Shown: positions 1 to 12,647, counted from the stretch's first letter. The stretch: DNA of 64,000 nt from Molossus alvarezi (GCA_037176705.1 CM073885.1:90511001-90575000); one strand, 5' to 3'. Notes: generated from the sequence alone by a model not told the origin. Numbers and translations: made by a program.

Positions 1-700
1 GCTGTCCATTCTCCTGATCTGAGGACCAGGGGGACTACGTGACATTATGGGAAGATTAACAACCTGATTATCGGAGCACTGGACCTGTGACTATGACTCA
101 CCGGAGACCAGCCCCTGCACCCCCCGGTCCATATTACTCCCCCCTTGCCTGTAACCATTTTATCCATTTTTTTCCTTTTGCCTAATTTGCACTTCCCAAG
201 TAATCATTGTTTCTCTGCTCTTTAAAAGCAGCTGGCAAGTGAGGGGGGCAGAGCAGGTTTTATAGGATGACCACTGCTCTCCCGCACTGCCGACAATGTT
301 GGAATGAATGCTCATATATGATTCAAACTTGTCTCTGCTTAATTGGCTCAAGTAGTGACAGGTGGCCGGGACCCATTCATTGTCCAGTTTCCCAACCAGT
401 AAAATATAAGGGCTGCACCCTTTCCCAGCCATTTTTAGAAAAGAAACTTCCCTTCTTCCTCTTTTGAATTCTTTGCCACCCCTGCAGGTAGAATTCCTTT
501 TCTTTTTCCTCCCCAGCATATTTCACAGGCTAAAGACAAGATAATAAGAAACCCCCTGGTACATGGGCCAGACTGTCTCCTGAAGAACCAACGAAACAAA
601 ATTCTTCAAAACAACCAATCCTGGCATCTGTGTGATTTAAAATACGACCCCTTCCAATAAAAGGGCTTTCAACCACTTAAAAATAACCTTTCCCCTATGT
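1..700 (+). other. Unclassified; possible old LTR
   Basis: No gene is recognised. A TATA-like stretch lies near 400 and AATAAA at 656-661, and the pyrimidine-rich texture recalls a retroviral LTR. I cannot match it to a family or find paired ends. Short frames on both strands show no protein signature. Confidence 0.25.
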
Positions 701-1690
701 TCTCCATTTTCTATAATGTGAATATTATCTTTAAAGTATCACTGATTGAGATCACTTTGCTAAGTGCTTTATAAACAATCTTATTCATCTTAATGAGAAT
801 ATCAATCCCTATTTCATACTTGTAGAAAGAATGTCTTAAAGAGACATAAAAACAAAAACAAAAACAAACAAACAAACAAAAAAAACACCATACCTCAGGC
901 ACTTATCATAGAGTAATTTGGAACTTGGTTGGTTTTACTTTGAATGCTCACAACCAAGGAGACATTGACAAATCTCAAAACTTTTAAAACCATATTCATT
1001 CCCCCCAGAATGTAATATATGTTAAAAGATAAAGTAAATTAAAATTTGCCTGGAATTTAACTTTGTAAATTATATGTTTTGCAAGAAATATAGCAATTTT
1101 TATTTTCTTTAAATCAATCCAATTTCCATTGGTTGCCCTTCCCACTGGGCTGGTGGGCAACTCAGCTGTCCTCTTTGAAGCTCTTCCTCCCCACATTTGC
1201 ACCACGAACTCAGTATTATACACAAGATTTAAGGTATTCTGGAGATCCTGTGGACTCGGGTTATCCATCTCCACTGGTTAGTTCTGAAATGCCCATTGTC
1301 CAAACCACACACTTCATTCAGGTCAGGGTAACTCGTCATCATTTTTGATCATTCTTTAAGCATAGAAGGTATTTGGAGAGACTGGAAACTTGTAGCCACT
1401 TCTCTTTAGGGTCTTACAATTTCTCTGGGCGTTGTTGGAAAACAGGGAGTAGGTCCTTATCCTCAACACAGCTGTAAAATGAAAACTTCTGCTGCCGCTC
1501 TAGGAGACTACCATTTCCCCATACTTTTGTTAACCCTTGTGGGAGTTCAGGGTTGACTTGTCAAAGACTGATCTGCAGGCTGGACTCCTGCTACTCTTCA
1601 TGGAAACTGGCTGTGACTATGTGTTAACTTGAAGGGTATAAAATGGCATATATTATGCTTTTAAGATCTATCTCCTTGGCTATGGACTGA
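701..1690. other. No recognised feature
   Basis: Apart from the A-rich repeat at 847-886 I see nothing classifiable here. Open frames are under 95 codons and look random. Confidence 0.5.
847..886. repeat. A-rich (AAAC)n simple repeat
   Basis: An impure run of AAAC/AAAAAC units is directly visible. It may be the tail of a lost retroposon, but no body is recognised beside it. Confidence 0.8.
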
Positions 1691-1775
1691 GCATCTTTCC
1701 ATGTGTTTATTGGTTGTTTTTATTTCCTCCTCTGTGACATTCTTGTTCACAGTCTTTGCCTCTTATTAATTGGTA
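1690..1775 (-). mobile_element. L1 ORF2 scrap, antisense
   Basis: The wording around 1697-1770 (CATGTGTTTATTGGTTG and what follows) resembles the antisense of the L1 ORF2 C-terminal coding region. It is short and diverged, so the call is tentative. Confidence 0.35.
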
Positions 1776-1898
1776 GAAGTTCACTGAAAACCGATCTTCT
1801 ATGTGCTGCAAATCCCACCCCCCACCCCTGCTTCTGTTCTAATTTTATTTATGGTATCAGCGTTTGCAAAAATTTACATATCCATGCTCCAATCTCAT

Positions 1899-2722
1899 AG
1901 TTTTGTTTTGTTTTTTAAATCCAATCTTATTTGTTCCTCCTAGAAAATCTTATTTTTGACTAGACTCAGACTGAGGATAGCAGCCCTCAGAGAGGACCAC
2001 CTCTGTCTTTGGAAGGGTTCCTGGGATCTCTCTTTGGTCTCTCATTCTCTTGGCCAAAAATTTAGCACATTCTGTAGCCTCTTCCTTATTTTTCTCAGTA
2101 AGCTGTTTTTTCAGAGCAATACACTGATGTTTTGTGCTGTAGGATACATGAAATAACAGGATACGTAGGTGCTCTGGTTTGGGTGTCTTACCTTATTTGT
2201 ACAGGGACTTTCTCACAGCATATTGGTGGACATCTCTTTAAAGGGCGTGGAAATTTTGCAGGTCCTGCTAGCTGTTTGGGGCTATCAAGGAACCACAGCA
2301 GAATCAGTCAACTCAAGAATATTATTCTTCCCCTTTTTACAATAGCCCAGCTAAGAAAACTCAAATTAACATCCACAGTGCAACCCTGAAGAGATTTGTA
2401 CCTGCCTTCTTCAGTTCTCATCGGTCCACCACAAGATACAGCCCCTTGTTCAGAAGCAGATGAACAAGGCCTCGGATCAGGCCACACTGGGTCACAGGGA
2501 AACTTATTTGTCATTCTCAGCACTGATTTCCTCAGCGTAACCCTTCCACTCATCACTCAGAGCACGGGCAGCAGCTTCTATGGCCATATACCACTTACCC
2601 AAAGTGTGAGGTGTTTGCTTATTGTCCATTTCAGTGAGTTTCTGGTCACCAGTGACCGGGAAGAGGATACTTATCTTCATCCTGAAGGAGCTGCTTTTCC
2701 TCAGAGATGCCACCAGAAAGAG
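1899..2722 (-). pseudogene. RPS6P: Processed pseudogene of ribosomal protein S6
   Basis: This is an intronless, decayed reverse copy of the mRNA for 40S ribosomal protein S6. On the minus strand the start ATG lies at 2678-2680, followed by a frame resembling the RPS6 N-terminus: residues near 2678-2504 include KISILFPVTG, then DEWKGYAEEIS. After a frame change GCTVDVNLSFLS appears near 2390-2340. Coding similarity then runs on, with frameshifts and stops, to the C-terminal Ser-rich end near 1960 and a short 3' UTR. The A-rich tail is seen as TTTTGTTTTG on the plus strand near 1900. The 5' leader is kept to a CTCTTT start near 2722, as expected of a 5'-TOP mRNA. A 10-base target-site duplication, CCAATCTCAT, flanks it at 1889-1898 and 2723-2732. 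The insertion was therefore full length and L1-mediated. It cannot encode RPS6. Confidence 0.93.
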
Positions 2723-2732
2723 CCAATCTCAT

Positions 2733-3600
2733 GTTCTAAGTATGTGCTGGGCATTTTTACTTGCAGATATAAATTGAACTCATCTTACTTTTCTCGTATG
2801 AACTCTCCTTGTCAACTTTCCTCTCCCACATGCTCCCAAACTTGGACATATTGACTTGAAACACTTAGAGTCAATTTGACTTTTTTTTTTTTTTTTTTTT
2901 TTAAACCTTTAGGCCCTTTCTAAAGACCGTTAATCAAAAGCACATTTGATGCCCCAAAACACACCATGATATCATTCCTTTGGCTTTTTTCAAAGTTGAT
3001 AAAGAAAACACTATTTCGTTGTTATTTTTCTTGCGAAGTGTTCCCTGACTTCCGAGTTCATAATTGAAGAAAAAAATATGTTTATCCAAATAAACTATTA
3101 TGTGCCAATTTTTAGCCAATGAAAGCAATACTGTAAAGTGTTCCTATGATTACTTAATGGGCAAAAAAGCTTCTGTATTTACCTTTCTTAAAAAAGGTTC
3201 TTGGCAAGCCTGTTTTCTTGACTTTTTAATAGAACAGTGTTTTTTGAGTATGTGGGAGGTCTGGAGAGGGCCAGCATTGGCTGTGGCTGTTTCTCCGGCT
3301 ACTTGTCTTCCTATGTGGTAATCTCCAGTTCCATTCATGAGAATGTCGCTGCAGTTTTGCTAACCAACTGTCAAAATTTTATTCTTCACCAGCCAGCTAG
3401 GTTAAAACAAATATCAGCTGTGATTATCATTTTAATTTACATTGTTTCCAGGCTGTCTGCCAATTTGCTATTTAGGAAAGTTAACCCAGAGGTAGCCCAA
3501 TCAATTTCTCTCTCTTTTCTTTTAAATCATCAATTTCTCTCATCAGGATCAGATAAAGAGCAGTAAAATATAGATTTTCCCCACTATTCTAAAGTAGAGC
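2733..3600. other. No recognised feature; poly-T tract
   Basis: A 22-base T run lies at 2881-2902 and could be the tail of an unrecognised antisense retroposon. The rest shows no repeat family or coding signature that I can name. Confidence 0.5.
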
Positions 3601-4375
3601 ATTCATATAAAATCTTTCGTAAGCTGAATTGTGTAAAGTGAAGAAGCAACTACCATAAATTTATATGAAAAAAAAAATTGAACATTCCCAGACCCCCCGA
3701 ATAACCAAATCATACCAAATACACGTAATCACACCCAGCAAACACCTTCACAAGCTCTCTTAGGCTTTTCTTTCTTTCTTTTTGTGTTTTTGTTAATCCT
3801 CACCCAAGGATATTTTTTTATTTACTTTTAGATGGGGTAGCGGGAGAGAAACATAGATGTGAGAGAGACACATCTGATTGGCTGTCTCCTGCATGACACC
3901 TACTGGGCCAGGATAGAACCTGCAACCCAGGTACGCGCTCTTGACTGGGAATTGAACCCACGACCCTGTGATCTATGGGTCAACACTCTCACCACTGAGC
4001 CAAACCAGCCAGGACTTCTCTTAGGCTTTTCTGATACCTTAGGACACACCTTGCTAATAATGCACAAAATAAATGGAGATAAAACACCAACGCTCACAGA
4101 CTCAGTCAAGGCTATGAATGTTTGATATAGGAGGTGCTGAATGTGGTTCCCTGGGGTGGAGCGAGGTGGGGCCATTCTCGCTGCATGGGGTGCACACTGC
4201 CTCTGTAACACTAGCTGTATAACTATTGTGAATGCTATTCTCACGTTTTTCATGAAAGTGAAAATCCTTTTTTTGGATTTCTTTCGGTTAGTGAAAACAG
4301 GTACTAATGTAGACCTATTGTAAAAGCAAAGTGGCACAATGCGAACTTTCAAAGAGCAAGGATCCCTGTACCCTT
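3600..4375. mobile_element. Possible decayed DNA transposon, split by a SINE
   Basis: With the SINE at 3772-4016 removed, the two ends look loosely inverted. The left end has TCTTTCGTAAG then AATTGTG near 3614-3640. The right end, read in reverse complement, has TCTTTGAAAG then GCATTGTG near 4330-4360. No transposase frame remains and no family is assigned. Confidence 0.25.
3772..4016 (-). mobile_element. Ves-type SINE (hairpin-tail form)
   Basis: The tRNA-like head is on the right (GAGCCAAACCAGCCAGG in reverse). The 3' tail on the left carries the AATCCTCACCCAAGG stem-loop. A perfect 16-base duplication, TCTCTTAGGCTTTTCT, lies at 3756-3771 and 4017-4032. Confidence 0.92.
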
Positions 4376-5060
4376 AATGGATTTGCACAGCAGACGGGAG
4401 TAAGTCTCTAGCGTCAGTGCGTAGGAGCCTGCTGGCCTTTCCAAGGGCCCTCGCCGTGGCTTCTCCGCTCCGGCCCATGGTCCGCTGCGGTCACTCTCCT
4501 CTCCCGTGTCCTACCTGGTTCTGTCGGCTTCAGCAAATCGTCAGTAGCCAAGGTGTGGCCTCCTGACAAAAGAGCTTGGGAAGCAAAAGTCTGGCCCCAT
4601 TATAATAGGTCTTCCATTTATAATTTCCATTATGTTAAAAAAAAAATGTCTTGATGAATAGATTTGAGTTTTCTACTCTCACAGAACATTTGGGATCACA
4701 ACTTATATTTCGCAATATATGCAGGTGACTTGTGTAGCCATCACATTTTATGTTCTATCATGTTTCTGGCCTTAACATGTACGTGTGTGTGTGCATTGAA
4801 TCCACTTAAGAACGTTGTGATATAGTGGATGCGGAGAGTTTGTTGTGAGATGGTAAGACTGTGGTCCCTACCCCCACGTGTCCACCTAAAAGTAAGACTA
4901 GAGTGGCATTGATAAGCCTACTATGTAATGCAAAATCAAGGGGCAGAATAGCTCATCTTAGTCCTAAATGTGTTATTTTCCTGTAAAAGAGTAAATCAAG
5001 GGCCCATTTCCTATCCACTACCAAAACGCAAATGGCCAGACTCATTCCATGTTCCTTTCT
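4376..5060. other. No recognised feature
   Basis: The sequence has mixed composition, with some CpGs near 4440-4530. No coding signature or repeat family is recognised. Confidence 0.5.
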
Positions 5061-5560
5061 TCACCACCAGCCCTTGCCCAACCCCCACCTTCCCCTCCAT
5101 GGCCCGCGATTGCGTGGTGCGTGTCCTGTGCCCGTCTGTCCTCGCTCCTTCCTTGCCCTCCCCTGCTCCGCCCTGTCAAGAGGCGCTAATGTCTGCAGCC
5201 GTGGTTGCCCTGTTCAGTTCTCTTCGGACTGGGTTGTGGAGGGGCTGTGGGGCGGAATAAGCCCGGGTATCTGCCGTCTTCTTTCCCTGCCAGCAGCTTC
5301 ATGAATACAGCTCTTGGCAAGCAGGCCAACGAAGGTTCCAGCTTCCACTAGCACTGGTTCCCACTGCCTTCGTCTTTTTTCCCCTTCAGTCATGGGTGAG
5401 GGTGGCTTCCTGCTCTTGTTAATCTTTGGACTGACCCCAATATCCCCTGTTTGGTGTCTCAGCTCCTTCATCACCCACGGAATCAATTTTCTGCATTAAA
5501 GTCTCTTTAATTACTTAGGTGGTTTCTGTTTCCTGGCTGAACTCTGATGATACACATACA
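5060..5560 (+). mobile_element. Possible ERV/MaLR-type LTR
   Basis: GC-rich in its first half, then ATTAAAG near 5494 and GTGGTTTCTGTTTCCTG at 5520. That ending resembles the 3' terminus of mammalian MaLR/ERV LTRs. No partner LTR or internal region is seen, and frames at 4970-5304 are read-through. Confidence 0.38.
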
Positions 5561-5730
5561 TTTCCTCAGTACATAGGAAATAACCTTTTAGACTTTTGTT
5601 ATATTGGTAAACCTCCACCACTCACAGAGGGCAAAGCCAAAAATATAACTGTCAAGGGGGAACCCCAAGAATGTGCAACTTTTTGATTCATTCTATTTAG
5701 AATATATTTATTTAAAATAAACATTTCCCC

Positions 5731-5948
5731 CCAGCCGATGTGGCTCAGTGGCTGAGCGTCTACCCGTGCACCAAAGGTCGCCAGTTCAATTCCCGGCCAG
5801 GGCACATGCCCAGGTTGTGGCCCAAATCTCCAGTGGGGGGTGTGCAGGAGGAGGACAATAAGATGTTCTCTCTTATTGATGTTTCTATCTCTCTCCCTCT
5901 CCCTTCCCCTCTCTAAAAATCAATAAAGAAAAAATAACTTTTTTAAAT
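5731..5948 (+). mobile_element. Ves-type SINE (ATCAATAAA-tail form)
   Basis: The head CCAGCCGATGTGGCTCAG is followed by B-box-like AGTTCAATTCCC, CTCTCCCTCTCCC and AAAAATCAATAAA. The flanking duplication AAAATAAAYATTTCCCC lies at 5714-5730 and 5949-5965, with one mismatch. Confidence 0.92.
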
Positions 5949-5965
5949 AAAATAAATATTTCCCC

Positions 5966-6690
5966 ATCAAACATGGTTGTGGTAAAGGAATTTCTGCTTT
6001 AATGAAGCTCAAGATGTGGAAATATTTCTTTTTACCTAATCATACTATTTCCCTGTTAAACCTTAACTGATTGTTAGAATTTTCAAAACTAAACTTTATA
6101 AGAGAACTATTTCAGTAGTCTTTGGAGAAGGAAAAATCAAACAACATATAACCTTTTGCAGTATTTTTCTCTGGTGAACCGATATGAAGTATGAAACTAG
6201 TAACAATAAAAGTAGATTCTAAGATTTTCCACTTAATTTCAGGCTGAAGCAATGACAGAGTACAGCCCTTTCAACTTCGCTGTGTTTGACATTAAGTGTT
6301 AACTTTTATCACACTGCATCTTGATGTTATTTATCTGTCTGTTTTTCTGTTTTCTGGCATCTCTGTAAGATGACAGAAATTTTATGAGATAAGCACTAAG
6401 ATTGAGACAGAGTATGTCTCACGTTTCCTGTTTATTGCTGTGTATTCCCCCTGAACTAAATGGTGAGAGTTCCAAGAAGAAATAGCACTGATGGGGAAGC
6501 CTTATATGTGACATTGTAATAAAATAATCCTGAAGTAACTTCTATTACTATTTAAATGTTTCATTCCCCCGTTCCCATTATTTCTAAAACAAAAACTCTA
6601 AACTTAGTATTTTAATTGCCTGTCACATTTCTTTTATTAGTAATGAAATACATGCAATAACCCAAATGCCTGCCATGGATTATATGTTTT
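5966..6690. other. No recognised feature
   Basis: AT-rich sequence without a classifiable repeat or coding frame. Confidence 0.5.
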
Positions 6691-6830
6691 ATTTGAGTCT
6701 TCTGATCTTTATCACAATTCATTAAATTAGACATTTTTACTCTAATTTTACAGATGGGAAAACTGAGACTCAGATGTAAATCACTTAACGTTATATAGAA
6801 TGTAAGTGGCAAAGCCAGGATTCAAGACAA
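6690..6830 (-). mobile_element. MIR SINE fragment
   Basis: TTTTACAGATGGGAAAACTGAGACTCAG, broken here as TTTTACAGATGGG and AACTGAGACTCAG, followed by AAGTGGCAAAGCC and a degenerate B box, is typical of an antisense MIR core. Confidence 0.85.
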
Positions 6831-7280
6831 GGCAGTGCTGTTTTTATTTCACCGAATTACTTTTCTTTGAAAGAAGACAAGCAGATGGAAATCAATTTTT
6901 GACCCATTTCTTTGTGCATAGGACTTGTTAGGATTTTCTGAAGACTTTAACATAAAGATATTGACTCTATTCAATGGAGCTTACAATTTAATTTTAGAAA
7001 TAAAATTTCCCAGATAATAAACAGTAACAGAATAAGTAGCAATCCAAACTGGCCCTGGGTATGTCAAAGAGGTGTGAATTAAAGAAATAATCTCTGGAGT
7101 AGTAGGGTGATGTTAATCAGTGATTTTTTTTCTAAAGAAATTACATTATGAAGGACCCAAAAGATAGCAGAAGACACGAAGGGCTATCTGTAAGATAGAG
7201 TGAGATGACTGGTTTGATCGAACCAAGTTAATAAATAATGAATAAGAGATAAATGAGATATAATATAGATAAGTTTTAAA
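6831..7280. other. No recognised feature
   Basis: AT-rich and unclassified; it leads into the L1 fragment that follows. Confidence 0.45.
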
Positions 7281-7835
7281 AAGTTTCCTAGCAAGGGCAA
7301 TTAAATAAAAAAATGACGTATGAGGCATCCAGATTGAAAAGAATAAAATACTTTAAAATAAGCTTAACAAAAAGAGTACAAAAGTTACACTCTGAAAACT
7401 ATAAAACATTGTTAAAAGAAACTTAAGAAGACCTAAATAAATGGAAAGACATACTATGTTCATGGATGAGATTACAATATTGTTACAATGGTAGTACTCC
7501 TGAAATTGATGTACAAACTCAAGCAATCTCTATCAAGATCCAGCTGGCATGTTTGTAGAAATTGACAAGGTGATCCTAAAATTCATATGGAAATTCCAAG
7601 GGTCTTAAATAAGCAAAATAATTGTGATAAAGGAGAACAAAGTTAGGGGATTCACATTTAATGATTTTAAAACTCACTACCTAGCTTTAGTAATCAAGAC
7701 TAGTGGAATAGAATTGATAGTCCAGAAATAAGCCCTCTTATTTATAGTCAACTGACTTTCACAAGGCACCACACAATTCAACAGGGAAAGAATATTCTTT
7801 CAACAAATGGTGCTGGGGCAACTGGCCACACAGAC
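7280..7835 (+). mobile_element. L1 ORF2 C-terminal fragment
   Basis: A sense-strand L1 remnant. GAAAACTATAAAACATTG near 7397, AAATGGAAAGACAT near 7439 and AACAAATGGTGCTGG near 7803 are well-known L1 ORF2 stretches downstream of the reverse transcriptase core. All frames are broken, and the copy stops abruptly near 7835 without a 3' UTR. Confidence 0.88.
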
Positions 7836-9960
7836 CACATGACTATTTTCTTTCTCTTGGCCCAGTCTATGTATTTCTTATACCTATCTTCTATCTGTGA
7901 GCATTTGATTTTTTAACCCTGATCTATCCCAACCCAATCACCCAATTCTTGGGTCCTGTCTATCATTTCTTTGCTAAGAGGTTTCAGCATATGCTTGAGT
8001 ATGTCTTATGGCAGGGGTCTCCCTTACATTGAACTTTATTACTGAAACCAGTTAGTTCTTTCCAGGAAGAACTTTTACATCATGGGATTATTTTTTTTTA
8101 TAGCAATTGGAGAATGGGGCTGTCATTTAGAGATGCTACATGCCTATTTGTGAATATATCAATTTTGCACAACAGAGAATTTCAAATATCTCATGAATAT
8201 TTGTGGAGGATAAAAATGATTTACAATTATTCGAGAGTCTAGAAAATGATTTTACATATCACAACAAAGTTTCTTCATTGTTATACTATAAACTTGAATT
8301 TCTGGAAGTACAATACAGTTCGATTAAGGGACTATCACACTATGTTTTCTGAGCATTGTTCAGCATTTCAAAAAATCACATCAACAAAACAATGCCACTC
8401 ATCATAACTGAGTCGCCAACATAACATGCATAGCTGCCTCATGCAAATATATAACAAAGGAAACCTGAGACGCTTAACAGACTTAGAATAAAATATTATT
8501 ACATTAGTGAAGATACACAAAATGCAAAGATCTTGTTGACTTTTATTAATAAAATTGTCTCTATATTTCAGGTTTTAAAATTTTGTGAATAACAATAAGA
8601 AATCCAGATTACAAAAGTTGCATGTTGAAATTATTTATTTATTCTGGGGGTTGCTTGTTTTTCTCAGTGTATGTAGATGCTGTCTCTGTCATAGTTTTCT
8701 GTGGTTTCTTTTATTACTGCTTCTTTTTACAGTACACCCTGCATCCTCAATAGCTTGTCAAAGGATGTGATATGGTCTCCTGGGTCTTTGTAAGTGCCAG
8801 GCACTGATTGTGAGCCTCAACATGTGGAGGAATTCAAGGCAGGGGATATGTTTTCAGAGATACTTTGTCACTACCCCGTCATAACATTGGGAATTATTTT
8901 GACATGGCACTTATAAATAAGGCCCAGCTCGTTTGTGCTAATATCATATTTCATCATTTTCTCTGTTTCCAAAGTCTGTAATTTGTCTTGGCATGTTATC
9001 CTTATTTCATTTAAAATTATTTTTCTCTTTTTTTTAATAGACAAATAAGTCTGTTCTGTTAGGACTTATTTTTATTTTCATATCTCCACTCTTTCATCTT
9101 CCTGAGTTTCTTGTGTTGAAGGGTTTCTGATCTAAACTCTCTTGAATCCCAATATGTTTATTATCCATAGGCGCAAGCATCTGTGTGTGTCATCGAGTCT
9201 TCTGGGTTAGCCTTGCCTGAGAATCTACATATTGAAATACATATTGTTTTGTTATAAGTTACTCTTTTCTATTCCATTAATAGTACTGCACTGAGCCACC
9301 ATGGAGCTGAGGCTTCTTTGTGCTCCTTATTATCAGCTTCTGATCTGAACCAAAATACAAGCATTTCTGAGCTCTGTCCACATCTTTACTCTCTCCCATC
9401 CTGCAGCCCAGAGCAGCCTCTGAGATTTAGCCTGGGGCAGCAACCAAGAGGGTCTGTCTATCCCTTGGGTTGTCTCTTCTGCATGGTAAATTCCTAGTTC
9501 CTTTAGCCACTCCTCATATAACATAGTTCCATTTGTTGAAATATCATAACAGGTGCTTTCAACTCTATCTTTACAATGATTTTGGAATCAATCTCTTAAT
9601 AATCTCTAATTTATCTTTAAGTTTTATGTATTTCAGTAATGTCTTAATTGATGTTTTTACCTTCTGTTTCTCCTTCTTCCAATTCCACTTCCTCTGAAAC
9701 ACAGATGTTATTACATAACTCTCCTGCTCAGAGACATATATAGGTCTGAAGTGTTTGTATATATTATGTATGTACTATATATAATATGTATTATATGTAA
9801 ATGTATTTATTATTCCTCTTAGTTTTCTTATTTTTTACCTAAATTAAGTCCAAATTTCTTATTATTTTACTCATGACTTTCTTAATGCTGATTTCAAATT
9901 ACTTTGCCAATGTCATTTTCTTCAATTCTCTCTACACGGGTGATGCCACATGGGTGGTTT
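7836..9960. other. No recognised feature
   Basis: No classifiable repeat or gene. Small AT-rich runs occur near 9765-9805. The longest frames, 8585-8770 (+) and 9333-9524 (-), are about 60 codons and match no family I know. Confidence 0.5.
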
Positions 9961-9964
9961 GCAA

Positions 9965-10032
9965 CTCCCTGAATACATTCAGGGTTTGAATCTGGACTCA
10001 ACCACTTACTAGCTAAGTGGCTTTGATAATAC
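9965..10032 (+). mobile_element. MIR SINE fragment
   Basis: GGGTTTGAATCTGGACTC, CCACTTACTAGCTA and a degenerate continuation match the MIR B-box region in the sense orientation. Confidence 0.7.
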
Positions 10033-10560
10033 TGTCTCTAGGGTGTGTAAAGCAGGCCCTTTTATTCTGAGACTTAGACATCTGGGACTATACTGGCCCT
10101 CTCAGGACCAGGCAGTTCTTAGAGATAGTAAATGGCTAGCCTGTGAGCACATCTTTCATGTGCAGACTTTTCAATCCAAAGCCTACACCCTGCCCAGAAC
10201 TCCCCATTAGGCTCTTCTACTCCAGGCCAGTAGGGCCAGATACCAGGCAATTTGGGACAGCCCCTACACCCCAGAGTCCCCTGAAATCATTCAGACTAGC
10301 CAATCTTAAACCTACTACTCGGCCTTGCTTTTTCCTTCCAATGGAAACCACAATAAGGGCTCTTGCCCATGGTTTCCTCCTGCTCCCTTTCTCTTCTGGG
10401 AGGCCCTGGTGCTTCCTTGTGTGACCCTGCATGGCATGGCATGTCGCTGCCTCTTGAGAACTATGAGTAGCAAACTATTTTTTCAATGGCAGTCATCTCC
10501 CGGTCTGTTGGCCTCACCACACCTGAATAATAATAATAAAACTCACATATGAACACATAG
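10033..10560 (+). mobile_element. Probable ERV-type LTR
   Basis: The 3' part (CTCTTGAGAACTATGAG, then TTTCAATGGCAGTCATC and TCTGTTGGCCTCACC, near 10450-10520) has the texture of a retroviral R-U5 segment. The frame at 10143-10424 lies inside it and is not a gene. Family not assigned. Confidence 0.45.
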
Positions 10561-10574
10561 GGAATGTTGGGGGA

Positions 10575-10745
10575 GGTCAAATTAGTTAATGTTTCTAAAG
10601 CACATAGATCGTATCTGACACATAGTTGGTGCTATGTGAACAGCAGCTGTCACTGACAGCGGTGATGGTCTATAAAACATCTTGATATTCTCCCACCGTG
10701 TTTTGCACATAGTAAGTTCTCAATACATAAGTGATTAATAAATGA
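10575..10745 (+). mobile_element. MIR/L2 3'-end scraps
   Basis: GACACATAGTTGGTGCTA near 10617 and GCACATAGTAAGTTCTCAA near 10705 both resemble the shared MIR/L2 3' terminus. There appear to be two adjacent remnants. Confidence 0.55.
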
Positions 10746-12627
10746 ACGCAGCTCTTCAAATAACGGCTACCCTCTCTAAGAAGGCTTCACTGACAAAGAG
10801 CAGGAGCAACATTGTAAATGGTTAAAAAAACAGAGTAATCAAGAAGCAAACAAGACTGAAGGACACCATTGGCACTGATCATTGGAAGCCGAGTTTGAGA
10901 AGGAACAAGGGAGCTGGATGAAGCTGAAGTCAGAGAAGTGAACTGCTATGGAGAGGGGAGGCGGGAGCTAACAGGAGATAATGAGCTAAGGGGATAAAGG
11001 GTAGAGTTAGTTGTTCAGTGCTGTGCTTGGGCCAAAGTAAGACCTGTGTGAAGTGATTCCATTTTCACTACATGAATTTTCACTTATGAAAAATTAGACT
11101 TTTCAGAAACTATGAATTTGATGAGGACTAAAATCGTGTCATTTCCACCAAAGAACATTAAGTTGTCATAGCACAGAAAATAAATACAAGTGGCAAGATT
11201 CCACATCAGTAGTACATCTGGTACTTACTAATATTGCCCCTGGCAAAATATTTGCTGATCAATATAATGTTAAAAGAAAAATAATTCTTTAGGAAAACTG
11301 ACAGAATTTTTTACCTCTGAGAAGTCACCTGTCATGGCAGAGGGAAAGAACAACTTAGAAACTTCCAGAAAAAAAAAAAAAATGCAAGTTGATTTTGTTA
11401 GGCAAATATCACATCTTTCTCACCAACAGTGAGAATTTTTTAAATCACAATTCTAGAAGAGAAAGCAAAGCTGAACTCAGCCAAAGTGGCCTGTATGAAA
11501 AAAAAAGAAGAAAGAAATCTGTCCATAGCTTGGAAAAGCATAATGTTTCATTTTCATTTTTTTAAGGAAATATGACAAATACAAAAACAGAACAGATGTT
11601 ATGTCTCTAAGCAACATCATCTTTGACACATATTGAAGCTTTGTGAAACCTGCTCTATTTCATTTCTAACTTTTTATATCATAAAGGAAGGAAGATGAAA
11701 ATGTTTGGTTTTTCTGCTCCCTTGTGTTTTTAGTTAATCCTTTGCTCTTTTTCTATCACACCACAAGCAAAAACACTTGCTCTTAGGCTTCTTCAAACTA
11801 TAATCAAAGGGTTGTTTAGGTGCAGTTACTCATTTTATTTAATTTAACAGTATAGCATAATTATTATTTACAGATTGTGAAGAAATATCTAAAGAAAACT
11901 ATGCTAGTGTTAAGCATATTATGATATGGTATAAATGTATTATTGTGTCACCTCTGCAACCCTTTAGGCAAGATTACTGTTTATTTGCAAAAGTAAATTT
12001 ATGAATCACAAAAAGAAAATATACACAGAAAATTTGAGTCCTTTACCTGGCACAACAAATCAATGCTGCAGTCAACAGCTTTGTTCTTTATCTATTAGGA
12101 TCAAACATACAATGATAAAATTATTAGACGAAGTAATGAGTCTCTATCAATCTGTCTTTAGCTTTGTAAAACCCAGCTTTACTCTGTCAGCCTTGTCAAT
12201 GCTACTGAATATTAATGGGAATAAAGTTAATTGCTGGGTGGGAAAAGGTCTTACTCAAAGCAAAAAGGAAGCACCTTGTTGAAATCTATCATTTTTGACA
12301 AGCCATAATTTATTTCTGCTTAGTGATATGTTCTGACAGATTTTAAACCTCACTGTTATCTTTACCACAGATTCTAGTTATTTTCCTTTGTAATGTTGTT
12401 GGATCCCAAGCCTCTGACCACTTTCATTATTTCTAAATAAATTAGTTCATGAAAGGTGGTTACACATTCTTAGTGGACGGACTTTTGCCCAGAGCACAGG
12501 GCAGCGATTGCCTTCTGCAACTTCCAGAAGGTGTACAAATGTATTTATTGTATCTCAGCAACCGAGAAGGAGGAGAAAGCAAGGACGTTCAGAACAAGAA
12601 AGGCTTATCTGTGAACGTAATGACTCG

Positions 12628-12647
12628 CTAGCATAGCTCCATGCTAG
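12628..12647. repeat. Short inverted repeat CTAGCAT
   Basis: CTAGCAT at 12628-12634 and ATGCTAG at 12641-12647 form a perfect 7-base stem with a 6-base loop. Probably chance. Confidence 0.5.

Noticed and set aside
10143..10424. 93-codon frame, rather Pro-rich
   Set aside because: It lies in an LTR-like segment, has no recognisable domain, and overlaps an equally long frame on the other strand.
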